The notes under the pieces are model-generated. The model was not told where the DNA came from. It searched no databases and saw nothing but the letters and a program-made list of their open reading frames with translations. A stretch of DNA of 64,000 nucleotides from Ferruginibacter sp. (lineage in GTDB: Bacteria; Bacteroidota; Bacteroidia; Chitinophagales; Chitinophagaceae). Positions 7,940-17,239 of this stretch are shown here, piece by piece. The position numbers were made by a program, and so were the translations under genes. Each line of letters starts with the position of its first letter. Position 1 is the stretch's first letter. Location of the stretch: positions 124,001 through 188,000 of the forward strand of contig JAURKC010000004.1 in the NCBI GenBank assembly GCA_030831945.1, written 5' to 3'.

Positions 7940-9828
7940 TATTCAAATAATTCAAATTTATTCTTCGGTCGCCTTTTATCTTGCCATAAAAAGTTTTTCA
8001 ATAGTCTTTGTTTTTCTGGTATTTGCCGAATAGGATATAGTGTTCCTTCTACATTATTGACAAATTTCACTTTATTTATCTCTTTATTCTTAAAATATAG
8101 GTCTATTATATCTCCTTTACTTCTGTTCATGCCAACAAATGCGCTATCCTCATCTTGAGGGTAAAATATACTCTCTGCTGGAAAACCTTTGGCTCTCATA
8201 TAATCTAATTCACCATTTTTAAAATAGCCATTTAATGTTCTTCCAGCAATTTGATTATACATTCGAATATTCAGTTTATTTATAATTATACCATTATCAA
8301 AGACATATAAACGATCTGCCTTTTGGTTTTTGGTATAGATGTAAATTGTATCACCCGCTATCTGAGAATTATTACTAAATACTAGTGGGTTTTTGAATAA
8401 TCTAAATATTGAATCTTCGGTAGAATAATATAAACTATCAGCAACCGATTGAAGTGAGTCATTAAAGATTTTAACATTATGAAAAGCAATAAAAAATCTA
8501 ATTATGGTGTCTTTTTTATTCACTTCTTTTTTAGTCAAATCACTTTGTTTTAAGGTAGTATCTAATTGATCAATAAATATTTTACCAGTATCTACTTGAA
8601 CCTTTTGGTTAATTAGCGTATCGAAATTTTTAATCCCTACCGTGTCATTTGAATAATTATTCTTTACAAGAGTTAAATCCTCTACAATCTTTTTATCTAT
8701 TTTACTATTTATACTGTCTTGTAAATTTTTATTGACAGCTTTGTTTATTTTATTGTTTTTGTTTTTTATTTTTTTCGAATCATCAATTACACTGTCAGCT
8801 TTAAGTGTATCTTTTGAAATTTCAATTCTTCTACCTAAACTATCTCTTTTTTCAACACCTGAAAACAAAGTGTCTGCAGCTATATAGGTACTGTCATATC
8901 CTTCACCTTTAAAGATCAATACAGGCTTACGAGTGGCTAAAAATGAATTATTATTTTTATCTAGGTAAATTTGGTTTCCCAAAATTGAATATCCATTCAC
9001 ACTGTCTTTAATAATTGCATTTCCTTCTAATTGTGCAATACCTGTTAATTCATCATAAGCACTTTTATCTGCTACATAAGTACGTGTACTATCTTTAATG
9101 ATGGTTCTATTTCCAAAAAAAGCCTTTCCATTTTTTAGATCATAGCTACCATTGGAGGAATAGATATCGCCACCATTCTTACTTTTAATAAAAGTAGGCG
9201 TATTCCAAGAGGATATTTGTGTTTGGGTATTATATAATAAGGTATCATTAATTATATCATATTTCGGATCAATAAGGTGAACTTTTTTCTTAAAAAATAT
9301 ATCTTTTGTTTCAGCATAATAAATTCCTTCTGTACTAGTAAGAATGGTTTTCCCATTCACCACTTTACCGCCATTTTTATACTTACCAATACTGGAAGCA
9401 AGATTGTATTCTAATTCCTGGGTATATAAGGTTCCTTTCTTATCCGTTAATCTTACTTCTTTTTTTAAAAAGGCAATTCGATCTTTTCCAATGTATTTTA
9501 AATATTGAGAATAGGTATTGATGCTATCATTTTGATTGATATGGATATTTCCAAAGGCTTCTAATATATTCGTTTCCTTATTGATTGTAGCACTGTCACA
9601 GTAAAATAGTGTTACTCCTTCTTTTAGAATTACATTACCAGCTATAGTTTGCAAACGTGTAACTGAGTCTATAGTCTTTTCCCTAAGGCTATTTCCTTGA
9701 ATAATTTGTATTTCTCTAATAGTGTCTGCTTTGGGAGTTACTAGGCTATCTTGAGCAAAGGATATCAATTGGACATGTAGCATGACCAATAAAAAAAATG
9801 TATATTTTAAAAGTTTGATAAATTTCAA
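7939..9828 (-). CDS. OstA-like protein (LptA/OstA fold, LPS transport family)
   Basis: The 629-residue secreted protein has a signal peptide ending SFA with Gln at the +1 position (residue 26). Residues about 45-330 hold serial LptA/OstA-type beta-jellyroll repeats (GNVILKEGVTLFYCDSA, AFGNIHINQNDSINTYSQYL, KGTLYTQELEYN, GIAQLEGNAIIKD). A lysine/aspartate-rich, low-complexity linker spans roughly 340-440, followed by another OstA-like segment. Proteins of this type sit in the Bacteroidota LPS-transport machinery, probably as the periplasmic bridge. The start is TTG at 9828; no in-frame ATG is placed to retain the signal peptide. LptD lies nearby. Confidence 0.82.
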   Translation of the reverse strand: MKFIKLLKYTFFLLVMLHVQLISFAQDSLVTPKADTIREIQIIQGNSLREKTIDSVTRLQTIAGNVILKEGVTLFYCDSATINKETNILEAFGNIHINQNDSINTYSQYLKYIGKDRIAFLKKEVRLTDKKGTLYTQELEYNLASSIGKYKNGGKVVNGKTILTSTEGIYYAETKDIFFKKKVHLIDPKYDIINDTLLYNTQTQISSWNTPTFIKSKNGGDIYSSNGSYDLKNGKAFFGNRTIIKDSTRTYVADKSAYDELTGIAQLEGNAIIKDSVNGYSILGNQIYLDKNNNSFLATRKPVLIFKGEGYDSTYIAADTLFSGVEKRDSLGRRIEISKDTLKADSVIDDSKKIKNKNNKINKAVNKNLQDSINSKIDKKIVEDLTLVKNNYSNDTVGIKNFDTLINQKVQVDTGKIFIDQLDTTLKQSDLTKKEVNKKDTIIRFFIAFHNVKIFNDSLQSVADSLYYSTEDSIFRLFKNPLVFSNNSQIAGDTIYIYTKNQKADRLYVFDNGIIINKLNIRMYNQIAGRTLNGYFKNGELDYMRAKGFPAESIFYPQDEDSAFVGMNRSKGDIIDLYFKNKEINKVKFVNNVEGTLYPIRQIPEKQRLLKNFLWQDKRRPKNKFELFE

Positions 9829-9942
9829 TTCAATTATTTTAAGAAAAAAGAAATAAGATAAGTTTTACTAACATCCTTCTAAAGTTATTGGTAGTTAATC
9901 AGTAGAATAATAAAACAATTTTACTTACTAATTTAGGGAAAA

Positions 9943-10953
9943 CTATTTTGTGTAAGGAGCGTTAATGGTATCAGGTAGAGGAGAAGTAAGAGGTTTATTC
10001 TTATCTTTTTTACCAAAAACCGATACATTTATATATCTTTTTGGATGCACCCTAACATCATCTAGCAATAGATTTAATTTGTTAGAGGTAGCACTTAGGT
10101 TATTGTATAACTTAGGATCATTAATCAATAAACCAATTGACCCTTTATCACTATTCACTTTTTCAATCGTATTTTTCAATTGATTAATTGTGCCGTCAAT
10201 TGTAGTGAGTGTTTTTTCAAGTTCTAATTTCGAAAATTTTGCAGTAGTCATTTCTAAATTAGAAATAGTTTGATCAATTTTTTTATCATTATTTTTCAAC
10301 GTACTGGTGATATCACTTATATTATTCAATGTTTTGGGCAATACACCAGTTTGGGTATTTAGAATTGATTGAAGGGATGCAGAAGATATAGCAAGCGAGG
10401 CCGTAGTATTATTTAAATTAGTGATTACCGATTTGATATTATTTTTGGTATTGACATCAAATACACTGTTAACAGTGACTAATACAGAATCAAGCGAACG
10501 GACCATATTAGCAACTTGAATTAATACTGGATCTATTTTCTGAAATGCGTCCGCTAGCATACCTTTAGAGGCGATGGTAGATAAGGTATCCCCATCTTTT
10601 TTAAAAGAATTACTATTGCCTAATTTAATTTCTATTGAAGTAGTCCCTAGTACGGAAGGTGTAATTACCGCAATAGAATTTTCTGGTATTTTTACAGATT
10701 GATTCATTGTTAGTGCCACAGTAATTTTGCGCATATCCTCACCACCGTCTGTACTATAAACTGTTCCTACTTGTTTTCCATTAATTATAACTGCATTGCT
10801 GGAAGTGAGCCCTTCAATATTTTCAAATATTGCATAGAAACGCATAGATTTAACAGTAAGGTTTCTTCCCTTTAAAAAATTAAATCCTAAAATAAGTAAT
10901 ACTATAGAAATTGCAGTAAGCGAACCTACTTTAGTTTCATTCGAAATATTCAT
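9943..10953 (-). CDS. MlaD-family (MCE domain) lipid-transport protein
   Basis: The 336-residue inner-membrane-anchored protein has an N-terminal transmembrane helix (about residues 11-27). One MCE domain follows (about 38-110: FYAIFENIEGLTSSNAVIINGKQVGTV, then IPENSIAVITPSVLGTTSIEIKLG). A long helical Asn/Thr/Ser-rich region follows (about 150-300), as in periplasm-spanning MCE proteins. The family binds substrate-lipid for Mla-type ABC importers at the inner membrane. The MlaE/MlaF partners are not adjacent. It sits in the amidase-MCE-OstA-like-nnr run and has a -7 element upstream. Confidence 0.87.
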   Translation of the reverse strand: MNISNETKVGSLTAISIVLLILGFNFLKGRNLTVKSMRFYAIFENIEGLTSSNAVIINGKQVGTVYSTDGGEDMRKITVALTMNQSVKIPENSIAVITPSVLGTTSIEIKLGNSNSFKKDGDTLSTIASKGMLADAFQKIDPVLIQVANMVRSLDSVLVTVNSVFDVNTKNNIKSVITNLNNTTASLAISSASLQSILNTQTGVLPKTLNNISDITSTLKNNDKKIDQTISNLEMTTAKFSKLELEKTLTTIDGTINQLKNTIEKVNSDKGSIGLLINDPKLYNNLSATSNKLNLLLDDVRVHPKRYINVSVFGKKDKNKPLTSPLPDTINAPYTK

Positions 10954-10978
10954 ATTGACAAAAGGATTATTTGAGGTT

Positions 10979-10986
10979 CAAAAGTA
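10979..10986 (-). promoter_or_regulatory. -7 element upstream of the mlaD-like gene
   Basis: CAAAAGTA on the plus strand reads TACTTTTG on the minus strand and fits TAnnTTTG. It lies about 26 bases before the ATG at 10953. No matching -33 element was found, so this is tentative. Confidence 0.4.
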
Positions 10987-11118
10987 CACATTTATTTGCT
11001 GGCATTAATTCCATTTAGTATTGCAAAAAATTACAAAAGTGTATAATTATTATTGATTGAATTCTAAATTAGGGTAATCATTCCGCTAAAAATTGCTAAC
11101 CGAACAGATAATGACGAC

Positions 11119-12078
11119 TTATTTTCCAGTTTGAACATTAACATTATTGCCATTTTCGACGATATTTTTATATCGTTTAACCGCTTGCGTTATACTTACT
11201 GCCAGCTCTTCTTGTCCTTCTTCGCTATTAAGATAGCGTTCATCTTCATCATTATTAATGAATCCTGTTTCAATCAATATAGCGGGCATATTGGTTGACT
11301 GTAAAACCCTTATTCCGACTTGACGTTGATTTAATCCAAGCGATTTTCTTCCAGTTTTTGCTACTTCATCTTCCACTAACATACCAATATTGATACTTTT
11401 TAACTGAAATCTCTTTGCATAAATAGCAACAATCGGCTTCATTTCAGGACTATTAAAATCAATATTATTACTAAGTGAGTCATCCGCTTCTATATTAAAA
11501 TCAGCTTCATTATCAATAATTGCCTTAAGCTTGTCACTTGTTTTATGCGAGGCAAATATCCATACACTTGTTCCACTTCTTTGGATGGGTAATTTGTAAT
11601 ATTGATATAAGTTTTCCTCAACTTCATAAGGGGTCTTAATTTTCTTCTTTTTCTTTCCCTTTCCAGAATAAGTTACTTTATAACGGGTAACCATGTGCTT
11701 TCCAATAAGGCGCCTACCTGTTTTTAATGGTCCAGAATCAGCATGAATACATATAAATAAGTCACCATGATATTGATTGGCAATTCTAGCCTTTTCATTT
11801 ACATTTTGGTAAATATCGGTAGTTCGAGTAGGAATAGTAGTTACCTCAGGCAATTCTCGTTGAAGTGCAGCTACCAATTTTTTGGATATAGCAAGGGTAA
11901 TGTCTTTTTCTTTTGATCTGAGAGAACCTTCATATTGACCCACCGCTCCATTATCTGAACCACCATGACCAGCATCTACAATAATTGTTTTAAGTAGTTT
12001 AGGAGCTTGAGCATGATTGGATTTTGAAAAAACCAGTAAGGATATAAAAATAAAAAATATGAATTTTCTAACTAACAT
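11119..12078 (-). CDS. N-acetylmuramoyl-L-alanine amidase (Amidase_3)
   Basis: The zinc amidase cleaves the MurNAc-L-Ala bond of peptidoglycan in the periplasm. The ATG at 12078 is preferred over the TTG at 12084 and gives 319 residues. The signal peptide ends NHA with Gln at +1. Zinc ligands are visible: VDAGHGG (His 38), SKEKDI (Glu 57) and LFICIHADSG. The C-terminal catalytic Glu is in AILIETGFINN. A long insertion lies between the third ligand and the C-terminal motif (about residues 115-250, with a lysine-rich GKGKKKKKIK). This is the place where AmiC-type enzymes carry an autoinhibitory helix. It is divergent from lptD. Confidence 0.93.
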   Translation of the reverse strand: MLVRKFIFFIFISLLVFSKSNHAQAPKLLKTIIVDAGHGGSDNGAVGQYEGSLRSKEKDITLAISKKLVAALQRELPEVTTIPTRTTDIYQNVNEKARIANQYHGDLFICIHADSGPLKTGRRLIGKHMVTRYKVTYSGKGKKKKKIKTPYEVEENLYQYYKLPIQRSGTSVWIFASHKTSDKLKAIIDNEADFNIEADDSLSNNIDFNSPEMKPIVAIYAKRFQLKSINIGMLVEDEVAKTGRKSLGLNQRQVGIRVLQSTNMPAILIETGFINNDEDERYLNSEEGQEELAVSITQAVKRYKNIVENGNNVNVQTGK

Positions 12079-12168
12079 ATTCAATTTGTTTTTTATAGGT
12101 TGTTATCAATTATAAGTCTTTGTTCACACATTGTTGTATGTAATATGATTATTTTTGCTATAACTGCA

Positions 12169-14925
12169 ATGAACAACTATAACAAAGGTAAGGCAAAATA
12201 TATTTTAGCATCCGTCATGCTGGCTCTGTTCATTAGTCAAACGATCGGAAACACGGTTAATTTCCCTATTATTAACCAGTTTTACAAAATTTTAACTTCT
12301 ACAACCATCCAATCTGCCCCTCAAAAGGATTTTAGGGGCTTAATTTATCGTTCAGAATTATTATTTGACACGATTCCTAAAAATGGGCTGGACAGTACCA
12401 AAATTGAAGATACTTTGATCAGTCAGGCTATAGACACTTTCCAGTTTAATGCATCTAAAGATTCTTTACAGGCACCGGTTACCTATAAGGCAGATGATTC
12501 CATGGTATTTGATATACCCAGTAAGAAAATCTTATTATATGGAAAAAAATCCAACGTAAAATTTGCTGACAATGAGCTAAGCGCTCCCGGTATTGAATTT
12601 GATCAAAAGTCGAATTTAATTACTGCCTTCTTAAAAAGGGATACTGCTGGAAAAGTAATTTCATTCCCCTCATTTAATCAAGGTGAGTTAAAAACAGTCA
12701 GTGATACCATTGCTTTTAATATGAAAACGGGTAGGGGGCTTACTAAGGGTACGTATACCAAGCAGGATGAAATGTATGTGTATGCAGATAAAATTAAAAA
12801 AACAGATTCAACCTCATTTTTTGCCTTTAAGGCAAGGTTTACTACATGTAATCTAGATACCCCTCACTTTGCATTTGTAAGTAAAAAAATTAAATTTATA
12901 AGTAAAAAATTTGCTGTTACCGGTCCAGTCCATCCTGAATTTGAAGGAGTACCTGTTCCGATAATTCTACCTTTTGGTCTTTATCCAATTTCTCAAGGAA
13001 GGCATTCAGGAATGCTTGCTCCTTCTTTTAATTCGAATGAACAATTCGGTTTATCGCTATCAGGAATCGGTTATTATAAAGTAATCAATGATAATTGGGA
13101 TGTTACCACAAGAGGTACCATCTTTTCGTATGGAGGATACTCATTTAATGTTAGTCCACGGTATTATAAACGTTATCATAAACAAGGCAATCTTTCTTTT
13201 GATTTTCAGCATTTCAAAACAAATTTTAAAGGTGATCCAGATTTCTCTGTAAATAATTCATTTAACATAAGATGGTCTCATATGCTTGATACCAAATCTA
13301 GGCCTGGAGTATCTTTTTCTGCCAACGTAAATGCAGGAAGTAGTAAATTTAATTCACAGGTACCCAATAATCCGAATCGAAATTTTAGCAACCAATTAAA
13401 TTCAAGTATTGCCTATGCTAAAGTTTGGAAGGATAAACCATTTAATATTTCTATTAACGCTAACCATTCTCAAAATACCAACTTAAAAATTATTAATCTA
13501 ACCTTACCAGATGTAAGTTTCAATTTAAATACGCTATATCCTTTTAGAAGACAGGAAGTCATTGGCAACTACAACTGGTACGAAAACATAGGGGTAGCAC
13601 TTAATTCAAATATTAAAAGTCTTACCTATTTTTCAGATGACACTTCGGTTAGTAAAATCAATATGGGTAAACAAATATTCAATAACCTTCAATGGGGTGG
13701 AACACATAGTGTTCCTATATCACTTTCATTACCTCAAATTGGTGCACTTCAAATTTCACCCAGTATTTCCTATTCAGAGAAGTGGTATCAACAAAAATTC
13801 GTAAGAAGCTGGAATAACACTACAAATAAAGTAGATACTACCATCAATAAGAATTTTTATTCTTCTAGAGATATGTCTTTTGGTATAGGTATGTCTTCTA
13901 GAATTTTTGGTTCTTATACTTTTAGGAAAAATTCAGCCGTAAAAGCAATCCGTCATGAAATTCGACCATCCATCAGTGCCAACTACAAACCAGATATGAA
14001 TGGTAAATATTTTTATACCACACAACTGGACACTGTGGGACGTGTTGGTAGATTTAATGTATTTGATAACAGCCTTTTTGGAGGATTTGGTGAGGGGAAA
14101 TTTGGTGGTTTGAGCTTCAGCATTGACAACAATATTCAAATGAAGGTTCGGAATAGAAATGATACTGCAGTAGATGCAGTAAAAAAAGTAAATTTAATTG
14201 ACGGACTAAATTTAGGGGGCAGTTATAATTTTCTTGCTGATTCATTTCAATTGAGTGTTTTTAATATTGGGGCAAGAAGTAATTTATTTGATAAAATAAG
14301 TATTACTGCAGGTGGTACTTTAGACCCTTATGAAGTAGATAGTAGGGGTGATAGATTGAATCGTTTAGTATGGAAAAATAAAATAGCTACATTAGGAAGA
14401 TTTGTTGGAGGAAATATTTCTGTATCTAGTCAATTTCAAGGGGGTGATAAAAACAAAAAGAAAAATACTAATACTCAAGGAATAGGGCAACCGTATAATC
14501 CCAATACGGGTATGCCATTAGATGAATATCAAACCGAGGCAGCTTATATCAATAATAATCCAGCTGAGTTTGCTGACTTTTCGATTCCTTGGTCATTTAA
14601 TTTTTCTTATTCTCTTCGTTTTCAACGGGATCGAAAGGCTGACTACAGTGGCTTTTATACAAATATATATCAAGATATGAACTGGAGTAGCACCTTATCG
14701 TTAACACCTAAATGGCAATTAGGCATTAATGGATTTTACAATATTACTCAAAAGGAAATTGGAACGATGTCAGTTTCTATTGCTCGTGAAATGCATTGTT
14801 GGCAAATGGCTTTGAATGTGTCACCGATAGGAAGGTATAGGTTTTTCAACATTACGATTAGTCCCAAATCTGGTCTGCTAAGAGATATTAAAGTTAATCG
14901 TACGCGTTATTTTTATGATTTATAA
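12169..14925 (+). CDS. lptD: LPS-assembly outer-membrane protein LptD
   Basis: This large LptD-type protein would insert LPS into the outer leaflet with LptE. The chosen ATG at 12169 gives 918 residues starting MNNYNKGKAKYILASV, a plausible basic-then-hydrophobic signal. ATG at 12145 and TTG at 12100 are upstream alternatives. An N-terminal OstA-like jellyroll (about residues 95-240, DDSMVFDIPSKKILLYGKKS, MYVYADKIKK) precedes a large barrel with FGLYPISQGRHSGMLAP, the junction sequence seen in the Bacteroidota LptD_2 family. Its C-terminal strands are rich in alternating aromatics. Proximity to the OstA-like and MlaD genes supports the call. Confidence 0.9.
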   Translation: MNNYNKGKAKYILASVMLALFISQTIGNTVNFPIINQFYKILTSTTIQSAPQKDFRGLIYRSELLFDTIPKNGLDSTKIEDTLISQAIDTFQFNASKDSLQAPVTYKADDSMVFDIPSKKILLYGKKSNVKFADNELSAPGIEFDQKSNLITAFLKRDTAGKVISFPSFNQGELKTVSDTIAFNMKTGRGLTKGTYTKQDEMYVYADKIKKTDSTSFFAFKARFTTCNLDTPHFAFVSKKIKFISKKFAVTGPVHPEFEGVPVPIILPFGLYPISQGRHSGMLAPSFNSNEQFGLSLSGIGYYKVINDNWDVTTRGTIFSYGGYSFNVSPRYYKRYHKQGNLSFDFQHFKTNFKGDPDFSVNNSFNIRWSHMLDTKSRPGVSFSANVNAGSSKFNSQVPNNPNRNFSNQLNSSIAYAKVWKDKPFNISINANHSQNTNLKIINLTLPDVSFNLNTLYPFRRQEVIGNYNWYENIGVALNSNIKSLTYFSDDTSVSKINMGKQIFNNLQWGGTHSVPISLSLPQIGALQISPSISYSEKWYQQKFVRSWNNTTNKVDTTINKNFYSSRDMSFGIGMSSRIFGSYTFRKNSAVKAIRHEIRPSISANYKPDMNGKYFYTTQLDTVGRVGRFNVFDNSLFGGFGEGKFGGLSFSIDNNIQMKVRNRNDTAVDAVKKVNLIDGLNLGGSYNFLADSFQLSVFNIGARSNLFDKISITAGGTLDPYEVDSRGDRLNRLVWKNKIATLGRFVGGNISVSSQFQGGDKNKKKNTNTQGIGQPYNPNTGMPLDEYQTEAAYINNNPAEFADFSIPWSFNFSYSLRFQRDRKADYSGFYTNIYQDMNWSSTLSLTPKWQLGINGFYNITQKEIGTMSVSIAREMHCWQMALNVSPIGRYRFFNITISPKSGLLRDIKVNRTRYFYDL

Positions 14926-14947
14926 ATAGCGAATTACTAACTATTTT

Positions 14948-15505
14948 TTAATACAGGTATTTATTGATTAAATTAATTTGAACCTCCCAGCCATCCATGG
15001 TTGAGTTTAATTGAATTTGAGCAAAAAAATTGCGATAAATTAAATCCGTTGTTTCGAGTATCAACTCAGTGGATGCAAACCTTACGGATTCTTTAGGTTT
15101 TTGTAATTCACCTTTAAATTTAGCAGGTTTTTTATCTGCGGTAACTATTTTGCTTTTCTTCAATTGGTTAAAAATATCTTTATATATTTTGAAAGCATCA
15201 TTAAAATCTTCACCATCATAAAAAATTGCTTGCCAACTAGCTGAAGTATCTAATTTAGAATGATATCGAATAATAGAACAATGTAGCGCTCCAGGTAAAG
15301 TTGTTTTGGATTGATAAACATTCATTTCTAACTGAGGTGTCATTTCCTGACCTTGAATGGTGTTGAAATTGGTATTAAAATCAACTATAATTTTTGTTAA
15401 TGAATCTGAAAATTCACCATTCGGTAAAAGTGATTTATAAAATTGAGCATTACTATTAATTGAAAATGCTAAAAAAATTAAAATGATACTAAATATTTTA
15501 TTCAT
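14948..15505 (-). CDS. Secreted protein of unknown function
   Basis: Not recognised. The 185-residue product starts with a good signal peptide (MNKIFSIILIFLAFSINSNA) with Gln immediately after the cleavage site. The mature part is mixed alpha/beta with no cysteine pair or catalytic motif and ends in an amphipathic segment (WEVQINLINKYLY). It is convergent with lptD, whose stop is 22 bases away. The periplasm or outer membrane is the likely location by signal peptide only. Confidence 0.6.
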   Translation of the reverse strand: MNKIFSIILIFLAFSINSNAQFYKSLLPNGEFSDSLTKIIVDFNTNFNTIQGQEMTPQLEMNVYQSKTTLPGALHCSIIRYHSKLDTSASWQAIFYDGEDFNDAFKIYKDIFNQLKKSKIVTADKKPAKFKGELQKPKESVRFASTELILETTDLIYRNFFAQIQLNSTMDGWEVQINLINKYLY

Positions 15506-15731
15506 AGTTTCCTATTTACACTGTGTGTTAAATCCTAATGACAACTAAATTAGTTCAATGAAGTTAGGTAATTATTTAAACTCATCAATGAATCAAATAA
15601 TGAATTTATCTTAATGAAATCACTTGTATAAATTGGAAATCATGAGTTTTATAGACAAGACCATAAAATTTGGATTTTTAATTATGTTTTTAAACCTTTT
15701 TTTTTAATGAGTAATCATTAATTTTAACACT

Positions 15732-16214
15732 ATGAAGACTGCAACAATTAGTGAAATAAAACACGAATTATCGGTAATAAATCCATCAGTATTGATTGAA
15801 CTCTGTTTACAATTGGCCAAGTTTAAAAAAGATAATAAAGAGTTATTGACGTATCTACTTTTCGAATCTCATGATGAGGGTGCTTATATAGAACAGGTTA
15901 AATTAGCAATTGATGCTCAATTTGAAACAATTAATTATTCAACTGTATATTTTATTAAAAAGTCGCTTCGAAAAATAGTCAGGTTGACAGCTAAATATAT
16001 TCGGCTAACTGGATCCAAACAGGTAGAGGTTGAATTATTATTATATTTTTGTAAAACTTTAATCAAAAAAGATATTCCAATTGATAAAAGTCCAGTTTTA
16101 AATAACATTTATCAGCTACAATTAAAAAAAACTGCACAACTTATTTCAACTTTTCACGAAGATCTTCAATACGACTATTTAAAACAATATAACCAACTCC
16201 AATTACTAAATTAA
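15732..16214 (+). CDS. Small helical protein of unknown function, possibly DUF6155-like
   Basis: The 160-residue protein lacks a signal peptide or transmembrane segment and is predicted mostly helical (ISEIKHELSVINPSVLIELCLQLAKF, then SLRKIVRLTAKYIRLTG). The opening resembles the start of the small Bacteroidota family I know as DUF6155, but I am not certain. ATG at 15732 is the only good start. The acyl-CoA-binding protein gene follows after 60 bases on the same strand, so co-transcription is possible. Function unknown. Confidence 0.55.
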   Translation: MKTATISEIKHELSVINPSVLIELCLQLAKFKKDNKELLTYLLFESHDEGAYIEQVKLAIDAQFETINYSTVYFIKKSLRKIVRLTAKYIRLTGSKQVEVELLLYFCKTLIKKDIPIDKSPVLNNIYQLQLKKTAQLISTFHEDLQYDYLKQYNQLQLLN

Positions 16215-16274
16215 ATTATTGTTTGAATTATTGTTAGAGAATTATTAATTAGGTAATTTTATAAAAAATATGTT

Positions 16275-16532
16275 ATGGATATAAATGAATTATTTGAATT
16301 GGCAGTGGTAGATAGTAAAAAAATTTCTGAAAAACCAAGTAATGAAATTTTACTTCAGCTATATGCTTACTTCAAACAAGCAACAGAAGGAGATATTACT
16401 ATTGAAGCTCCATCTAACCCTTTTGATTTTGTTGCTAAGGCAAAATATGCTGCATGGGAGGAACTAAAGGGAAAGTCTTCATTAGATGCCAAACAAGCCT
16501 ATATAGATCTTGTTAAAAGCTTACAATCCTAA
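16275..16532 (+). CDS. Acyl-CoA-binding protein (ACBP)
   Basis: This 85-residue protein is close to the size of eukaryotic ACBP. It carries the family signature as a four-helix bundle: ILLQLYAYFKQATEGD (about 26-41), KAKYAAWEELKGKSS (about 55-69), and AKQAYIDLVKSL at the C-terminus. The Tyr, Lys and Trp positions that contact CoA in ACBP are present by visual alignment. It would bind medium- or long-chain acyl-CoA esters in the cytosol as a pool former or carrier. ACBPs are sporadic in bacteria but occur in Bacteroidota. No fatty-acid genes flank it. Confidence 0.9.
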   Translation: MDINELFELAVVDSKKISEKPSNEILLQLYAYFKQATEGDITIEAPSNPFDFVAKAKYAAWEELKGKSSLDAKQAYIDLVKSLQS

Positions 16533-16636
16533 TGATTGCCTTTTCTTCTTCAATTTAATGAAGAAGAAAAATCCCTATTTATACCTATTTATCTATTGAT
16601 TTGGTAAGCGTATTCTTTCTTTTACATAATAAATGA

Positions 16637-16665
16637 TTGAATATGATATATAATACTTACATTTG
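16637..16665 (+). promoter_or_regulatory. Promoter of the RRM protein gene, with long 5' leader
   Basis: TTG at 16637-16639, an 18-base spacer, then TACATTTG at 16658-16665 fits the -33/-7 pattern well. Transcription would start near 16670, leaving a leader of about 138-140 bases before the ATG at 16810. The AT-rich leader (16670-16809) shows pyrimidine-rich stretches and no strong GC hairpin. Confidence 0.6.
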
Positions 16666-16809
16666 TATTGTGATTATAGCTCAATGAGCACATCGTTTAT
16701 AGATAGATTCAATTTTTTACTTCTCCACGTATTAGTTTTCTCTTCTTAAAAGTTTGTTTTTAGTTACCATCACAGGTATTTTATTTTTTATTAATTAATT
16801 TTTAAGATT

Positions 16810-17124
16810 ATGAACATTTACGTTTCAAATTTAAGTTTCAACACAAATGATGCTGAGCTTAACGAACTTTTTTCAAAATTTGGCGAAGTTTCTTCAGCTA
16901 AAGTTATTATGGACAGAGAATCTGGTCGCTCACGTGGTTTTGGTTTTGTTGAAATGCCTTCAGAAGAAGAAGGAAAAGAAGCAATGGCATCTTTAAACAA
17001 CAAAGAAGTTGAAGGAAGAGCAATGTCTGTTTCAATTGCAAAAGAAAGAGAAGAAAGATCAGGCGGCGGAAGTCGTGGTGGTTATTCTAACAACCGCGGT
17101 GGCGGAGGTGGTAACAGATGGTAA
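16810..17124 (+). CDS. RRM-type RNA-binding protein (bacterial Rbp)
   Basis: The 104-residue protein has a single RNA-recognition motif (about residues 2-79): RNP2-like IYVSNLSF at 3-10 and RNP1 RGFGFVEM at 42-49, followed by a Gly/Arg/Asn-rich tail (GGGSRGGYSNNRGGGGG). This layout is typical of bacterial and cyanobacterial Rbp proteins, single-stranded RNA binders often linked to cold or stress responses. A well-placed promoter leaves a long leader, and a strong terminator follows, so it is monocistronic. Targets unknown. Confidence 0.93.
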   Translation: MNIYVSNLSFNTNDAELNELFSKFGEVSSAKVIMDRESGRSRGFGFVEMPSEEEGKEAMASLNNKEVEGRAMSVSIAKEREERSGGGSRGGYSNNRGGGGGNRW

Positions 17125-17142
17125 TTCCAAACTGATATTCTT

Positions 17143-17173
17143 AAAAAAAGAGCTCAAATTGAGCTCTTTTTTT
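17143..17173 (+). terminator. Rho-independent terminator after the RRM gene
   Basis: A perfect 13-bp stem: AAAAAAAGAGCTC at 17143-17155, loop AAATT, and GAGCTCTTTTTTT at 17161-17173 running into more T. It closes the RRM transcript. Confidence 0.9.
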
Positions 17174-17239
17174 TTGCTTTTAATTTAAAATTTCATTGAA
17201 TAATCTTTGTTATTTTAATTTCTAAACTGAAAGGTCAAC

